Source: Aequorivita aquimaris (GTDB lineage Bacteria; Bacteroidota; Bacteroidia; Flavobacteriales; Flavobacteriaceae). Taken from it: a stretch of 64,000 bases of DNA. Below, piece by piece: positions 1 to 8,819 of the stretch. The stretch lies in NCBI RefSeq assembly GCF_001573155.1, contig NZ_JRWG01000005.1, positions 186,001 to 250,000 on the forward strand, read 5' to 3'. The position numbers were made by a program, and so were the translations under genes. The notes under the pieces were generated by a model. It ran no database searches and had not been told where the DNA came from. It worked only from the letters and a program-made list of their open reading frames with translations. Numbering within the stretch: the stretch's first letter is position 1; each line of letters starts with the position of its first letter.

Positions 1-1062
1 TGGATTACCGTGACCTTCCAATGGATGCCCAGAGGTATTGTTGAAATAATTTGTTTGAGCATAGATTATTCCACTTTCCACAAGATATACCACTAGTTTA
101 TCCCCAGCTTCAGAACCATTGGCATACATTAGCTTTGTATCAATCGTCAAGTTAGAACCAGTCATTTTTGAATCAATGGCAATAGAAAGATTTGTTTCGT
201 TACCAGCCATAGCTAGCACATCTTCTTTTTTATAAGGATCGAGCCATTTTTGTGTACGGTTTAAACGTGCTTGTGGAAGTCCGCCTATTCCAAATTCATC
301 TTTTAAAATTTCAATATCATCAAAATGCATAGGGTCAGGCAGCGTAGATCCTGTTTCGTGAATGGCTACAACCGAAATATGGTTTGTTGCCGCTTTAACG
401 GTGTCTATTGCAAGTGCAACGGCTGGACAGAAACCACACCATGTACCGGTATAATCTTCTACAACTACTTTTCTTTTTGGCGTGTAAACGGAGAAGTTTT
501 TGACTGGAGTGCTAAAGCTTTCATTATCTACCACGTATTCTGCATAGACTTCAAAACTTCCATCATTTGCTGAGTTATATGTAAATCCTGAAATTACATT
601 TCCGTTTACATAAAAAGTAGCTTCTGAAGCAGTATCATCGCCATTACTATCGAGCAAACCAAATGTTATGGTTTGATTTTTCATTGCTCTAGAAAAATCA
701 ATTGTCAAGGCTCGTTCGGTTGGCGCAAGCACTTCAAAATTAAGAATGTTACTAGTAATATCATTATAAACGGCTTTAACTGCATAGGTTCCAGTTGCAC
801 TAAAAGTATAGGTTCTTCCCGTTATCGGAGTGTCGTTTATATAATAGTTTGATGCTTCTGAATAATCTTCGCCATCACTTCCAGTTACGGTAAAAACAAC
901 TGCATCGTTAAGAGACAGCACTTCGAGTTCACCGTTTCCGGCATCACTTTTGAGTTCTAAGGTTAACATTGGGTCTGAGGCAACAAAAGGATCTTCCTTT
1001 TTGCTACAAGAAACAATAGCTATGATAACAAATAGTGATAAAAACTTTAAATAGATTTTCAT
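1..1062 (-). CDS. Omp28-like thioredoxin-fold lipoprotein, C-terminus cut by window edge
   Basis: The reading frame is open from ATG at 1062 to the window edge, so 354 codons are visible and the C-terminus is missing. Residues 1-19 form a lipoprotein signal ending in SCS (lipid-attached Cys19), followed by an acidic-basic KKEDP stretch. Residues about 30-190 look like two Ig/PKD-like beta modules. A thioredoxin-like domain begins near 197 with a CGFC redox motif (Cys209, Cys212) in the context DYTGTWCGFCP, as in Omp28-related outer-membrane proteins of Bacteroidota. Inferred location: cell-surface or periplasmic face of the outer membrane. It is divergent from the TlpA-like gene at 1225. The substrate is unknown and redox activity is inferred only from the CXXC motif. 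Confidence 0.85.
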   Translation of the reverse strand, partial: MKIYLKFLSLFVIIAIVSCSKKEDPFVASDPMLTLELKSDAGNGELEVLSLNDAVVFTVTGSDGEDYSEASNYYINDTPITGRTYTFSATGTYAVKAVYNDITSNILNFEVLAPTERALTIDFSRAMKNQTITFGLLDSNGDDTASEATFYVNGNVISGFTYNSANDGSFEVYAEYVVDNESFSTPVKNFSVYTPKRKVVVEDYTGTWCGFCPAVALAIDTVKAATNHISVVAIHETGSTLPDPMHFDDIEILKDEFGIGGLPQARLNRTQKWLDPYKKEDVLAMAGNETNLSIAIDSKMTGSNLTIDTKLMYANGSEAGDKLVVYLVESGIIYAQTNYFNNTSGHPLEGHGNP

Positions 1063-1224
1063 ATTTAAAAAACTTTAAGAAATAAAATGTGCGCTAATAT
1101 AGTCTAATTCTTAAAAATGCTTTTGATTAATATGTTAAATGAACAATTTTCAATCAAACCAATTCGATTTTATTAAAAAAAACTTAATATTGCTACAGTA
1201 AAATTAATCATAATCCATTTTCTC

Positions 1225-1707
1225 ATGAAAAAAATTATTCCCCTTCTTCTTTTATTGGTGTCTTTTATAGGCTTTTCGCAAAGTGAAATGCCAAAGATTG
1301 AATTGACAACTGTTGATGGAACAACTATTAGTTCTAAAGATCTTTCAAAAGAAGATAATGTTATCGTTGTCTCTCTGTGGGCTACTTGGTGTGTGCCATG
1401 TCTAAAGGAACTTGATGCAATAAGTGAAATTTACCCAGATTGGCAAGCCGAAACCGGTGTAGAGCTCTACGCAGTTTCTGTTGATGATAGCCGTACCGTA
1501 AAAAGAGTAAAACCTTTAATTAATGGTAAAGGGTGGGACTACACTGTTCTTTTAGATACAAATAACGATTTTAAACGAGCATTGGGAGCTGCCACGGTAC
1601 CTTTGACACTATTGGTAAAAAACAATGAGATTGTTTACCGCCATTCAGGTTATAGCCCAGGGGCTGAATATGAACTTTATGAAAAAATAAAGGAGTATTC
1701 AAACTAA
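1225..1707 (+). CDS. TlpA-like thioredoxin-fold protein
   Basis: This 160-aa protein starts with a Sec signal peptide (residues 1-19, ending FSQ), so it is exported. The thioredoxin fold carries the classic WCxxC redox site, WATWCVPC, with Cys56 and Cys59, and the cis-proline loop is visible as ATVPLTLL near residue 131. This is the TlpA/ResA/AhpC-TSA family, whose members are periplasmic thiol-disulfide reductases. It is followed after 31 bp by the DUF6029-like outer-membrane protein in the same direction, so the two are probably cotranscribed. The divergent Omp28-like lipoprotein upstream also has a CXXC site, which suggests a shared extracytoplasmic redox role; that link is inference. Confidence 0.9.
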   Translation: MKKIIPLLLLLVSFIGFSQSEMPKIELTTVDGTTISSKDLSKEDNVIVVSLWATWCVPCLKELDAISEIYPDWQAETGVELYAVSVDDSRTVKRVKPLINGKGWDYTVLLDTNNDFKRALGAATVPLTLLVKNNEIVYRHSGYSPGAEYELYEKIKEYSN

Positions 1708-1738
1708 TTTATAAATTACAACCAACCAAAATTTTATA

Positions 1739-3385
1739 ATGAAAAAAATTATTCTCGGCGCCTTTATGCTTATGGGCGCTATCGGTTTTTCACAGGATAA
1801 TGGCTACTTTTTTGGTGGCCTTGAATCTAACTCACAATGGCTTCTTGATGATGAAGATTTTGATTTTATCGCCCCAGAAGATCAATTTAGAGCAAACAAT
1901 TATCTACAGTTAAATTATTCACTAGGCAAATTTACGGCGGGAGTTCAATACGAATCTTACCTGCCTTCTGCCCTTTTGGGGTATTCCCCAACTTGGGACG
2001 GGCAAAACGGAATTGGAACTTATTACCTTAATTTTAAAAATGAATCCTTAGACATTACAGGAGGCTATTTTTATGAACAATTTGGTAGCGGATTAATACT
2101 TCGCACTTGGGAAGACAGGCAATTGGGCATAAACAATGCTTTAAAAGGTGTTCGGGTTAAATTTAGTCCCTCTGCTATTTTTGATATGACTGGAGTTTAT
2201 GGACAAACACGTAACGGATTTGATGTCTCTGAGGGAGTAATTCAAGGACTTGATGCGAATGTGGACCTAAGCGGCTTAATGAATATGGATGCGGTAGATC
2301 TAAGATTGGGCGCAAGCTATGTGGGGCGTTACCAATCCAATGGCTCGAGCGACACCATTCCTGCTAACGTAAATGCATATGGTGGCAGATTGGATTTTGT
2401 GGTTTCCAATTTCTATGGCGGTGTTGAAGCAATTACAAAAGATCCAGATGTTTTAATAAATGAAGAAGTAGTTACTACACCTCAACTATTTGACGGAACA
2501 GCACTACAAGTTAATTTAGGTTATGCACAAAAAGGATTGGGAATTAATTCTACTTTTAGAAGGTTGGAAAATTTTACTTTTTATGCAGATAGATATGCCG
2601 AAGGAAATCAATTTAATGAACAAGTAGTAAACTATATTCCTGCAATTACAAAACAACACGATTACCTACTTTCAAACATTTACGTTTATAATGCGCAGCC
2701 TCGCCTTCTCTTTACTGAAAATGAAAAACGCGCAGGTGAAGTGGGTACACAGGTAGATGTATATTATTCATTTGACAAAGAATCTGCATTAGGCAAAGTG
2801 GGAACCAAATTAGCAGGAAACTTTTCCTACTGGGCAGGGCTTGAAGCCACTTTCAATGCTGATGATTTAACTTATGACACAAAGTTTATTGGTGATGGAG
2901 ATCGCTATTTCCGCGATTTGAATATTGAAATAAAAAACCGTTGGTCTTCTAAATGGAATACCGTACTGTCGTATCAAGATGTAATAATAGATAAAGCAGT
3001 TTCAAAAGGAGGAATTTTAGGTTCCGAAGGAGATATCAGAGCACAAATAGCAGTTATTGAAGGTACCCGACGTTTTGAAAAGGGGAAAGCTCTACGTATG
3101 GAACTTCAGCACTTATGGACTGCCGATGATGATAAAAACTGGGCTGCCGGAGTTTTGGAGTATAACTTCAATCCATCAATTACTGTTTATGCAGCAGATT
3201 CCTGGAACTATGGCGGCGAAAAAGAACTACATTATTATAGTGTAGGCGGAAGCTACTCTAAAGGTAGAGCTCGTTTTGCAATGAATTACGGCAGACAGCG
3301 CGGAGGCTTGATTTGCGTGGGCGGAGTTTGTAGAGAAGTGCCTCCAAGTACTGGTGTAACGGCAAATCTTGTTGTTACTTTCTAA
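1739..3385 (+). CDS. DUF6029-like outer-membrane beta-barrel protein
   Basis: A 548-aa protein with a signal peptide (residues 1-19, GFSQ) and alternating aromatic/hydrophobic beta strands throughout, ending in TANLVVTF, the hydrophobic-Phe C-terminus typical of outer-membrane beta-barrels. I recognise it as resembling the DUF6029 family that often sits beside TlpA and Omp28 genes in Flavobacteriia; this is from memory and not a search. The function is unknown. It lies 31 bp after the TlpA-like gene and is closed by a strong terminator at 3404-3439, so the two genes form a short operon. Two cysteines occur close to the C-terminus (LICVGGVCRE), possible substrates of the neighbouring thiol-disulfide protein. 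Confidence 0.7.
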   Translation: MKKIILGAFMLMGAIGFSQDNGYFFGGLESNSQWLLDDEDFDFIAPEDQFRANNYLQLNYSLGKFTAGVQYESYLPSALLGYSPTWDGQNGIGTYYLNFKNESLDITGGYFYEQFGSGLILRTWEDRQLGINNALKGVRVKFSPSAIFDMTGVYGQTRNGFDVSEGVIQGLDANVDLSGLMNMDAVDLRLGASYVGRYQSNGSSDTIPANVNAYGGRLDFVVSNFYGGVEAITKDPDVLINEEVVTTPQLFDGTALQVNLGYAQKGLGINSTFRRLENFTFYADRYAEGNQFNEQVVNYIPAITKQHDYLLSNIYVYNAQPRLLFTENEKRAGEVGTQVDVYYSFDKESALGKVGTKLAGNFSYWAGLEATFNADDLTYDTKFIGDGDRYFRDLNIEIKNRWSSKWNTVLSYQDVIIDKAVSKGGILGSEGDIRAQIAVIEGTRRFEKGKALRMELQHLWTADDDKNWAAGVLEYNFNPSITVYAADSWNYGGEKELHYYSVGGSYSKGRARFAMNYGRQRGGLICVGGVCREVPPSTGVTANLVVTF

Positions 3386-3403
3386 AATAGAATTATTAAA
3401 ACG

Positions 3404-3439
3404 AAAAAAGCCCCGAAGATGAACTTCGGGGCTTTTTTT
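3404..3439. terminator. Bidirectional rho-independent terminator
   Basis: A hairpin with stem AAGCCCCGAAG / CTTCGGGGCTT and a short ATGAA loop has A-tracts on one side and T-tracts on the other. It lies between the convergent genes ending at 3385 (+) and 3462 (-) and can serve both. Confidence 0.9.
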
Positions 3440-3461
3440 ATTATTCTATTTTCAATGTTTT

Positions 3462-4199
3462 TTATTGAACTACAATTTTACTTGTTTGCACACCACCTTT
3501 CTGATTCTTGAACTGAACAATATAAATTTGTGAACTTAAATCGGAAACATTAACAGTTTGACGACCTGTCTCAAATTGCGCTTGCTTAACAACTTTTCCT
3601 TGAACATTATACACAACCATACTAATTGGTTCATTTACATTCAAGACTAATTCATTTGAAACAATAGTAGATTGAATTGTCAAATCCACAGAATTATTTG
3701 CAGAAACACCCAAAGCAGGATTATAACGATATGTAAAAACAATCGGAGTGCCAGTTTCTATTGTACCTGCCGCATCTTCATATTGACGGAATGCAAATAC
3801 AAAATCTATATTATCTACACCATTACCCGGATCATCATTATAAAAGTGATTACCCATAGGCGTAGTTTCGCCAATCGCTAAAACAAGTGCATTATCGTTT
3901 GAAGGAGGTACAGTTTCTCCTGGTACAAGATTATTATAGCAAAGACCATAACATAACTGTTCAAATTCTCCATTTGTAGAGTTCGTTTGCTGAACGTATT
4001 CAATTCTAGTATATATTTCCTCTGAGGGATTATCATTTGTAACAAAAAAGTCAAAAGATGCCTCCGGATATGTTAACACACCAAATTGTATAACATCGCC
4101 ATCATTCAGGACATTTCCTGATCTGTCCGTAACAGTAAACTGTGCATTTGCAAATGCTACAGCACCGAAAATACTTAAAAGAAGTAATTTAAATTTCAT
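3462..4199 (-). CDS. Secreted protein with T9SS type A sorting domain
   Basis: A 245-aa protein: signal peptide at residues 1-19 (ANA|QF), a beta-rich body of about 140 residues that I do not recognise, and a C-terminal sorting domain from about residue 170. The domain shows the usual pattern (ELVLNVNEPISMVVYNVQGK, then a Tyr-Ile-Val strand and SKIVVQ at the end). Family knowledge: such domains direct secretion through the type IX machinery and are then cleaved or used for surface attachment. The single pair of cysteines (LCYGLCYNN, about residues 83-87) is notable. It has its own promoter at 4248-4275 and shares a terminator with the convergent upstream operon. The function of the body domain is unknown. 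Confidence 0.8.
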   Translation of the reverse strand: MKFKLLLLSIFGAVAFANAQFTVTDRSGNVLNDGDVIQFGVLTYPEASFDFFVTNDNPSEEIYTRIEYVQQTNSTNGEFEQLCYGLCYNNLVPGETVPPSNDNALVLAIGETTPMGNHFYNDDPGNGVDNIDFVFAFRQYEDAAGTIETGTPIVFTYRYNPALGVSANNSVDLTIQSTIVSNELVLNVNEPISMVVYNVQGKVVKQAQFETGRQTVNVSDLSSQIYIVQFKNQKGGVQTSKIVVQ

Positions 4200-4247
4200 T
4201 GTTTTAATTTTTAGGATTAATTTTTAGAATATGTTTACTAAGTATGG

Positions 4248-4275
4248 CAAAAGTAAAGATAATTATTAAAAACAA
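4248..4275 (-). promoter_or_regulatory. Bacteroidota-type promoter for the T9SS protein at 3462
   Basis: On the minus strand TACTTTTG (4248-4255) matches the -7 consensus TAnnTTTG. A TTG (4273-4275) lies 17 bp upstream and fits the -33 box. It is 48 bp before the start codon. Confidence 0.7.
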
Positions 4276-4519
4276 CCATTCCTTTAATCTTTCTCTTTCA
4301 ATTATTTAACATTTGGCAGTCATTAAATGTATATACTTTAGAAAATACACCCCAAAACACAAATTTCATATAGAACTGGCTATATAAAATTTGAGCCCAA
4401 TTATATAAATGTAGAGAAATTTGATAAAGCATTAATAATTTAAGGGAGAAATTCTTTATTTTAACACAAGAAGTACAGATATTTACCTCCTAAGAGGTTA
4501 ATAATAAATTATAAAAAAG

Positions 4520-4527
4520 TACATTTG
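4520..4527 (+). promoter_or_regulatory. -7 promoter element for the first tandem Omp28-like gene
   Basis: TACATTTG matches the TAnnTTTG consensus 42 bp ahead of the ATG at 4570. A clear -33 TTG is not present at the expected distance; GGTTAA occupies that place. Confidence 0.5.
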
Positions 4528-4569
4528 TTGTTTAACTTAATTTTAATAACTACTTTAATTTGAAAAATC

Positions 4570-6234
4570 ATGTTTAAAAAACTACCTCTCTCCTTAGTTT
4601 TTGCAGTGTTTGCTTGTGTTTCGTATGGACAAACAATTGTATCTACTTCCCCAGAAAACAAAAATGTAATCCTTGAAGAATTTACAGGTATCAAATGTGT
4701 TTACTGCCCTGATGGTCATCGAATTGCGCAAGGCATAAAAAACGATAACCCCAATGACGTTTTTTTAGTTAATATCCACGCTGGCGGATTCGCAGTTCCA
4801 GGAACTGGACAACCAGATTTCCGTACACCAGATGGTGAAGCAATAAGAGCTTTTTATGGTGTTAACAGTTATCCTTCAGGAATGGTAAACCGTCATATTT
4901 GGAGTGGAAACAGTCCCGTTATAAGTAGATCTGCTTGGGCAAGTCGATCTAATGTTATCTTGGGCGAAAGTTCTTATCTAAATGTGGGTGTAGAAGCAAC
5001 AATCAATGTACAAACGAGAGAAGTAGTAATCCATGCGGAAGGTTATTATACTGGAAATAGCCCGGAGAGTACAAACTTCTTAACAGTTGCACTCTTACAA
5101 AATAATACAAAAGGACCACAGACTGGAGGTGGCCAGGGCAATAACTATAATCACATGCACCGCCTTGTGGATATTATAACTCCTACTTGGGGCGACCCAA
5201 TAAACACAACAACAACTGGTACCCTTGTAGACCGCACATATACTTATACTATTCCTGCTATGTACAATAATGTACCAGCAGTAGTTGACGATATGGAAGT
5301 TGTAGCATTCATTACCGAAACAGAAAGTGAAATTATTAGTGGCCACGGAGCAAGACCAACTTTTACAGGAATAACAACCGCTAACGATGCAAGTGTTCTT
5401 TCAATAGAAGAGATTCCAGCTACCTGTGAAACTACCTTAGCACCGAAGGTTAAAATTAAAAATGAAGGACAAAATACAATTACTTCTTTGGCAATAACGT
5501 ATGAAATTAACGGAGATTCCCACACATACAACTGGACAGGAAGCATTCCTGCTTTATGGGATGAAACCATAGAGTTACCAGAAGTATCCTACACAGCTCA
5601 AGGAACAAATACAATTGTAGTATCAGTCCCTAACGATGATAATAACGCAAACAATAGTTTTGACACTACTTTTGAAGAAGCTCCAGCGGGTACAGGTACA
5701 GTAGATATGCGTTTAATTACTGATGCATACGGATTTGAGTGCCGATGGAACCTTCAGGATTCTAATGGAAACACTATTCAAAGCGGTGGGCCCTATCCAA
5801 ACAATACAACTATAGAAATGAGGTTTAATTTAACCGCAGATTGCTATACATTTAACCTTATTGACACTGCTAGTGATGGTGGTACAAGAGTAACTTTGAC
5901 TGACCATGAAGGAACTATTCTATTTAACGCTATTGGAAACTGGGGCGCCCAGGTATCTGGCGAGTTTAATAGTAATGGTGTATTAGGAGTTAATGACACT
6001 CAATTAAATGATATTAGCCTATACCCAAACCCAGCAAGCACTACCTTAAACCTTAAAAATGCTGAAAATGCTAATATCCAAGTATTCGACGTTCTTGGAA
6101 AATTGATTCTTTCACAAGAAAATATTTCAATGGATGAGCAGATTAACATTTCAAATCTTGAAAATGGAACTTACTTTATGAAAATTTCTAAAGATGATGC
6201 AGTAGCAACAAAAAGATTTATTGTTACTAAATAA
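4570..6234 (+). CDS. T9SS-secreted Omp28-like thioredoxin-fold protein, paralog 1
   Basis: A 554-aa protein with a signal peptide (residues 1-20, SYG|Q). An Omp28-type thioredoxin-like domain has the redox motif CVYC (Cys43, Cys46) within EEFTGIKCVYCPDGH, immediately after the mature N-terminus. A conserved GPQTGGGQGNNYNHMH segment lies near residue 180. Middle CARDB/Ig-like beta modules (about 275-370) are followed by a C-terminal type A sorting domain (about 480-554, LYPNPASTTLNLKN ... GTYFMKI ... KRFIVTK). The protein is therefore predicted to be exported by T9SS to the cell surface or medium. It is homologous from end to end to the next gene, a tandem duplication. A terminator follows at 6256-6284. 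Exact substrate unknown. Confidence 0.85.
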   Translation: MFKKLPLSLVFAVFACVSYGQTIVSTSPENKNVILEEFTGIKCVYCPDGHRIAQGIKNDNPNDVFLVNIHAGGFAVPGTGQPDFRTPDGEAIRAFYGVNSYPSGMVNRHIWSGNSPVISRSAWASRSNVILGESSYLNVGVEATINVQTREVVIHAEGYYTGNSPESTNFLTVALLQNNTKGPQTGGGQGNNYNHMHRLVDIITPTWGDPINTTTTGTLVDRTYTYTIPAMYNNVPAVVDDMEVVAFITETESEIISGHGARPTFTGITTANDASVLSIEEIPATCETTLAPKVKIKNEGQNTITSLAITYEINGDSHTYNWTGSIPALWDETIELPEVSYTAQGTNTIVVSVPNDDNNANNSFDTTFEEAPAGTGTVDMRLITDAYGFECRWNLQDSNGNTIQSGGPYPNNTTIEMRFNLTADCYTFNLIDTASDGGTRVTLTDHEGTILFNAIGNWGAQVSGEFNSNGVLGVNDTQLNDISLYPNPASTTLNLKNAENANIQVFDVLGKLILSQENISMDEQINISNLENGTYFMKISKDDAVATKRFIVTK

Positions 6235-6255
6235 ATCACATTATTAAATATTTAT

Positions 6256-6284
6256 AAAAACCCCGACGTGTTCGGGGTTTTTAT
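6256..6284 (+). terminator. Rho-independent terminator
   Basis: Stem AAAAACCCCGA / TCGGGGTTTTT with a short loop, followed by a T-rich run. It lies 22 bp after the stop of paralog 1. The same stem recurs after paralog 2. Confidence 0.9.
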
Positions 6285-6403
6285 TTTTATTAGCTTTTCA
6301 ATTCAAAGTCAAAAACCATAAATACCTGATATTAAATTTTTTAGATAGAACACTTATACTTAATTTTATGTAATTATTTCGTTTAAAATAAAAATCAAAA
6401 ATT

Positions 6404-8071
6404 ATGTTTAAAAAATTACTCATCTCATTTGTTTTTACTCTGGTTGCCTTCGTTACGTATGGGCAAACGATTGTATCAACTTCACCAGAAAACAAAAATG
6501 TTGTTCTTGAAGAATTTACAGGTATTCATTGTGTTTTCTGTCCCGACGGTCACGCCATTGCACAAGGCATTCAGGATGCCAATCCTGATAGAGTTTCATT
6601 AATTAATGTACATCAAGGCAGTTTTGCCAACCCTTCAACCGGCGAACCGGATTTCAGAACCCGATTTGGTGATGCGTTAGCAGCTCAAACTGGTTTACAG
6701 GGTTATCCATCTGGTACTGTGAACAGACATGTTTTTAGCGGCAGCAATACTATACTAGATAGAAGCCAGTGGGCAACTCGCTCAAACCAAATTATGGGCA
6801 CCCCTTCTTATGTAAATCTTGCAGTAGAAGCTGACATTGACGTTCAAACCAATATGATGAATATTCACGTGGAAGCATATTATACAGACAGCAGTCCAGA
6901 AAACACAAATTTTTTGAATGTTGTGATGCTTCAGAACAATACAAGAGGGCCTCAAACTGGAGGGGGACAAGGAAATAATTATAACCACATGCACCGTCTG
7001 GTAGACATGATCACTGGCCAATGGGGCGAGGAAATTACCCAAACCACCTCCGGTACATTTGTGGAAAGAGATTATGCATACCCCATTCTTCCACAAAACA
7101 ACTATGTTCCTGTAGAAATAGGAGATCTCGAAATTGTAGTGTTTATGACAGAAACCAGACAAGAAATTATTAGTGGAAATCGAACTACACCAACAACAAA
7201 CGTCTCAAATGCAAACGATGTAAATGTTCGATATGTTGAAGATTTTGATTCGGATTGTGCAGGATCAAACCTAACCTTTTCACCAAGAGTAAATATCCAA
7301 AATGTTGGTAGCAATCCTGTTACTTCCTTGGCTATAGAATATACAATCAATGGAACTACCGATACTTATAACTGGACCGGAAACATAGCTTCTCTAAAGA
7401 GCGAAACCGTAGAACTGCCAGAAGTATCGTTGACCCTTGCGGAAACCAACTCTCTCGAAATTTCCGTGCCAAATGACGATTATAACGCCAACAATTCATT
7501 AACCATGCCATTTGGAGCACCACTATCCAGTGGAACTCTTGAATTAATTATTACTACCGATGATAGAGGTGACCAATGTAGATGGAAAATAAAAGATAGC
7601 CAAGGCACAACAATTGAAAACGGAGGACCTTATGGTAATAATCAAACTTATTATCAGCGTATAAATGTTGATGAAGATTGTTATGAGTTTAATTTAATTG
7701 ATACTGGCGGTAATGGTGGAAACGAAATAAGTTTAAAGGATCATTTGGGGAATGTGATATATGAAACAAATGGTAATTACCGCACCAATGAAATCACCAA
7801 GTTTTATAGTGATGGTATATTAGGCTTAAATGAAAACTTACTTGAAAACATTGCTATTTACCCAAATCCTGCTAGCACAGTTCTAAATATAAATAATGCC
7901 AAGAATGCAAATATTCAGGTATTTGACATATTGGGAAAAACGATTTTTTCACAAGAAAATATTTCTGTAAACGAGCGAATTAATATTTCAAACCTAGAAA
8001 ATGGAACTTATTTCATCAAAATTTCTATGGATAATGCAGTAACAACCAAGAAATTCTTGATTTTTAAATAG
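6404..8071 (+). CDS. T9SS-secreted Omp28-like thioredoxin-fold protein, paralog 2
   Basis: A 555-aa protein with the same architecture as its upstream neighbour: signal peptide (1-20, TYG|Q), redox motif CVFC at Cys43/Cys46 in EEFTGIHCVFCPDGH, the GPQTGGGQGNNYNHMH segment, CARDB-like beta modules, a pair of widely spaced cysteines (CRWK and DCYEFN) in the pre-C-terminal module, and a type A sorting domain (IYPNPASTVLNINN ... KKFLIFK). The strongest conservation with paralog 1 is around the CXXC and in the sorting domain; the middle modules have diverged. It has its own terminator and a 169-bp spacer upstream, so each copy may be a separate transcription unit. Duplication followed by divergence is the simple reading. 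Confidence 0.85.
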   Translation: MFKKLLISFVFTLVAFVTYGQTIVSTSPENKNVVLEEFTGIHCVFCPDGHAIAQGIQDANPDRVSLINVHQGSFANPSTGEPDFRTRFGDALAAQTGLQGYPSGTVNRHVFSGSNTILDRSQWATRSNQIMGTPSYVNLAVEADIDVQTNMMNIHVEAYYTDSSPENTNFLNVVMLQNNTRGPQTGGGQGNNYNHMHRLVDMITGQWGEEITQTTSGTFVERDYAYPILPQNNYVPVEIGDLEIVVFMTETRQEIISGNRTTPTTNVSNANDVNVRYVEDFDSDCAGSNLTFSPRVNIQNVGSNPVTSLAIEYTINGTTDTYNWTGNIASLKSETVELPEVSLTLAETNSLEISVPNDDYNANNSLTMPFGAPLSSGTLELIITTDDRGDQCRWKIKDSQGTTIENGGPYGNNQTYYQRINVDEDCYEFNLIDTGGNGGNEISLKDHLGNVIYETNGNYRTNEITKFYSDGILGLNENLLENIAIYPNPASTVLNINNAKNANIQVFDILGKTIFSQENISVNERINISNLENGTYFIKISMDNAVTTKKFLIFK

Positions 8072-8092
8072 ACCCTATAAATTACATTTTTG

Positions 8093-8120
8093 AAAAACCC
8101 CGATTTGTTCGGGGTTTTTT
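8093..8120 (+). terminator. Rho-independent terminator
   Basis: Stem AAAAACCCCGA / TCGGGGTTTTT with a 5-base loop and a T-run, 21 bp after the stop of paralog 2. The stem sequence is nearly identical to the terminator at 6256, consistent with the terminator being copied with the gene. Confidence 0.9.
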
Positions 8121-8151
8121 TATTACTTTAAAATAAAAATTTCCGTTATGA

Positions 8152-8210
8152 AATGCCCACAAACAAATTGTTAACCCACCGAAGATGAATAATGTGGGCA
8201 TTCCATCTTC
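8152..8210 (+). promoter_or_regulatory. Two alternative hairpins in the NUDIX gene leader
   Basis: AATGCCCACA (8152-8161) pairs perfectly with TGTGGGCATT (8193-8202). GAAGATG (8181-8187) pairs with CATCTTC (8204-8210). The two stems interleave, so they would compete or form a pseudoknot. A second CCCAC at 8175-8179 could also pair with GTGGG. The structure ends 24 bp before the ATG at 8235. Regulatory function is inference. Confidence 0.4.
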
Positions 8211-8234
8211 CGCTTTATCAAATATTTTATACAG

Positions 8235-8801
8235 ATGAAATATACTATTAAAAATGAAAGGGTAGTTTTCAACGATCACTACAAAATGGTAAAAGCCAAA
8301 GTAACCTATGATACATTTCGGGGAAATAAAATAGAAACAGAAAGATTGGCTTTTGAAAGAGGAAATTCCGTTGCTATTGTACTTTTGGAAAAGGAGACAG
8401 AAAGTATATTATTAACCAACCAATTCCGTTACCCTAGTTGTAAAAACAATGATGGTTGGCTTTTGGAAATACCCGCAGGTTCTTTGGAAGAAAACGAAAA
8501 ACCAGAAGATTGTGTACAACGTGAAGTCTTGGAGGAATTGGGATATAAATTGGCTTCCGCAACTTTACTACATACCTTTTATACATCACCCGGAGCTTCA
8601 ACCGAACGTATTTTCTTATACTATGCCGAGGTTTCAGCAAAAGATAAAATTGAAAAGGGAGGTGGAAATTCCGAAGAAGATGAAGACATTCAATTGGTAA
8701 AAATTCCCGTTGCGGAAATAACTTCAAAAATTTCTAAAATGAAGGATGCCAAAACAATACTTGCGCTACAGTGGTATTTGCTCAATAAGATTTCTTCTTA
8801 A
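8235..8801 (+). CDS. NUDIX hydrolase (ADP-ribose pyrophosphatase-like)
   Basis: A 188-aa cytoplasmic protein with a full Nudix box, GX5EX7REUXEEXGU, as GSLEENEKPEDCVQREVLEELG at about residues 82-104 (Gly, Glu, REVLEEL all present). The family hydrolyses nucleoside diphosphates linked to another moiety. The upstream LLTNQFRYP and IPAGSLE segments and the length are typical of the ADP-ribose/sugar-nucleotide pyrophosphatase branch (NudF-like), so ADP-ribose is the likely substrate, but the branch cannot be proven from motifs. It lies 115 bp past the terminator of the upstream gene and is convergent with rsmG (18 bp between stops). The leader has unusual interleaved inverted repeats. Confidence 0.88.
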   Translation: MKYTIKNERVVFNDHYKMVKAKVTYDTFRGNKIETERLAFERGNSVAIVLLEKETESILLTNQFRYPSCKNNDGWLLEIPAGSLEENEKPEDCVQREVLEELGYKLASATLLHTFYTSPGASTERIFLYYAEVSAKDKIEKGGGNSEEDEDIQLVKIPVAEITSKISKMKDAKTILALQWYLLNKISS

Positions 8802-8819
8802 AATTTCAACAGGAAAAAA

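Larger units (their letters stand above)
4200..4569. other. 370-bp AT-rich divergent intergenic region
   Basis: This stretch separates the divergent genes at 3462 and 4570. It holds the minus-strand promoter (4248-4275) and the plus-strand -7 element (4520-4527). A small perfect inverted repeat ACCTC/GAGGT (4485-4489 and 4494-4498) sits about 20 bp before that -7 element, where a -33 box or operator would be. Nothing recognisable as a gene lies in 4276-4480. Confidence 0.5.

Noticed and set aside
325-573. 82-codon plus-strand ORF
   Set aside because: Antisense to the Omp28-like lipoprotein, whose signal peptide and CGFC motif are clear.
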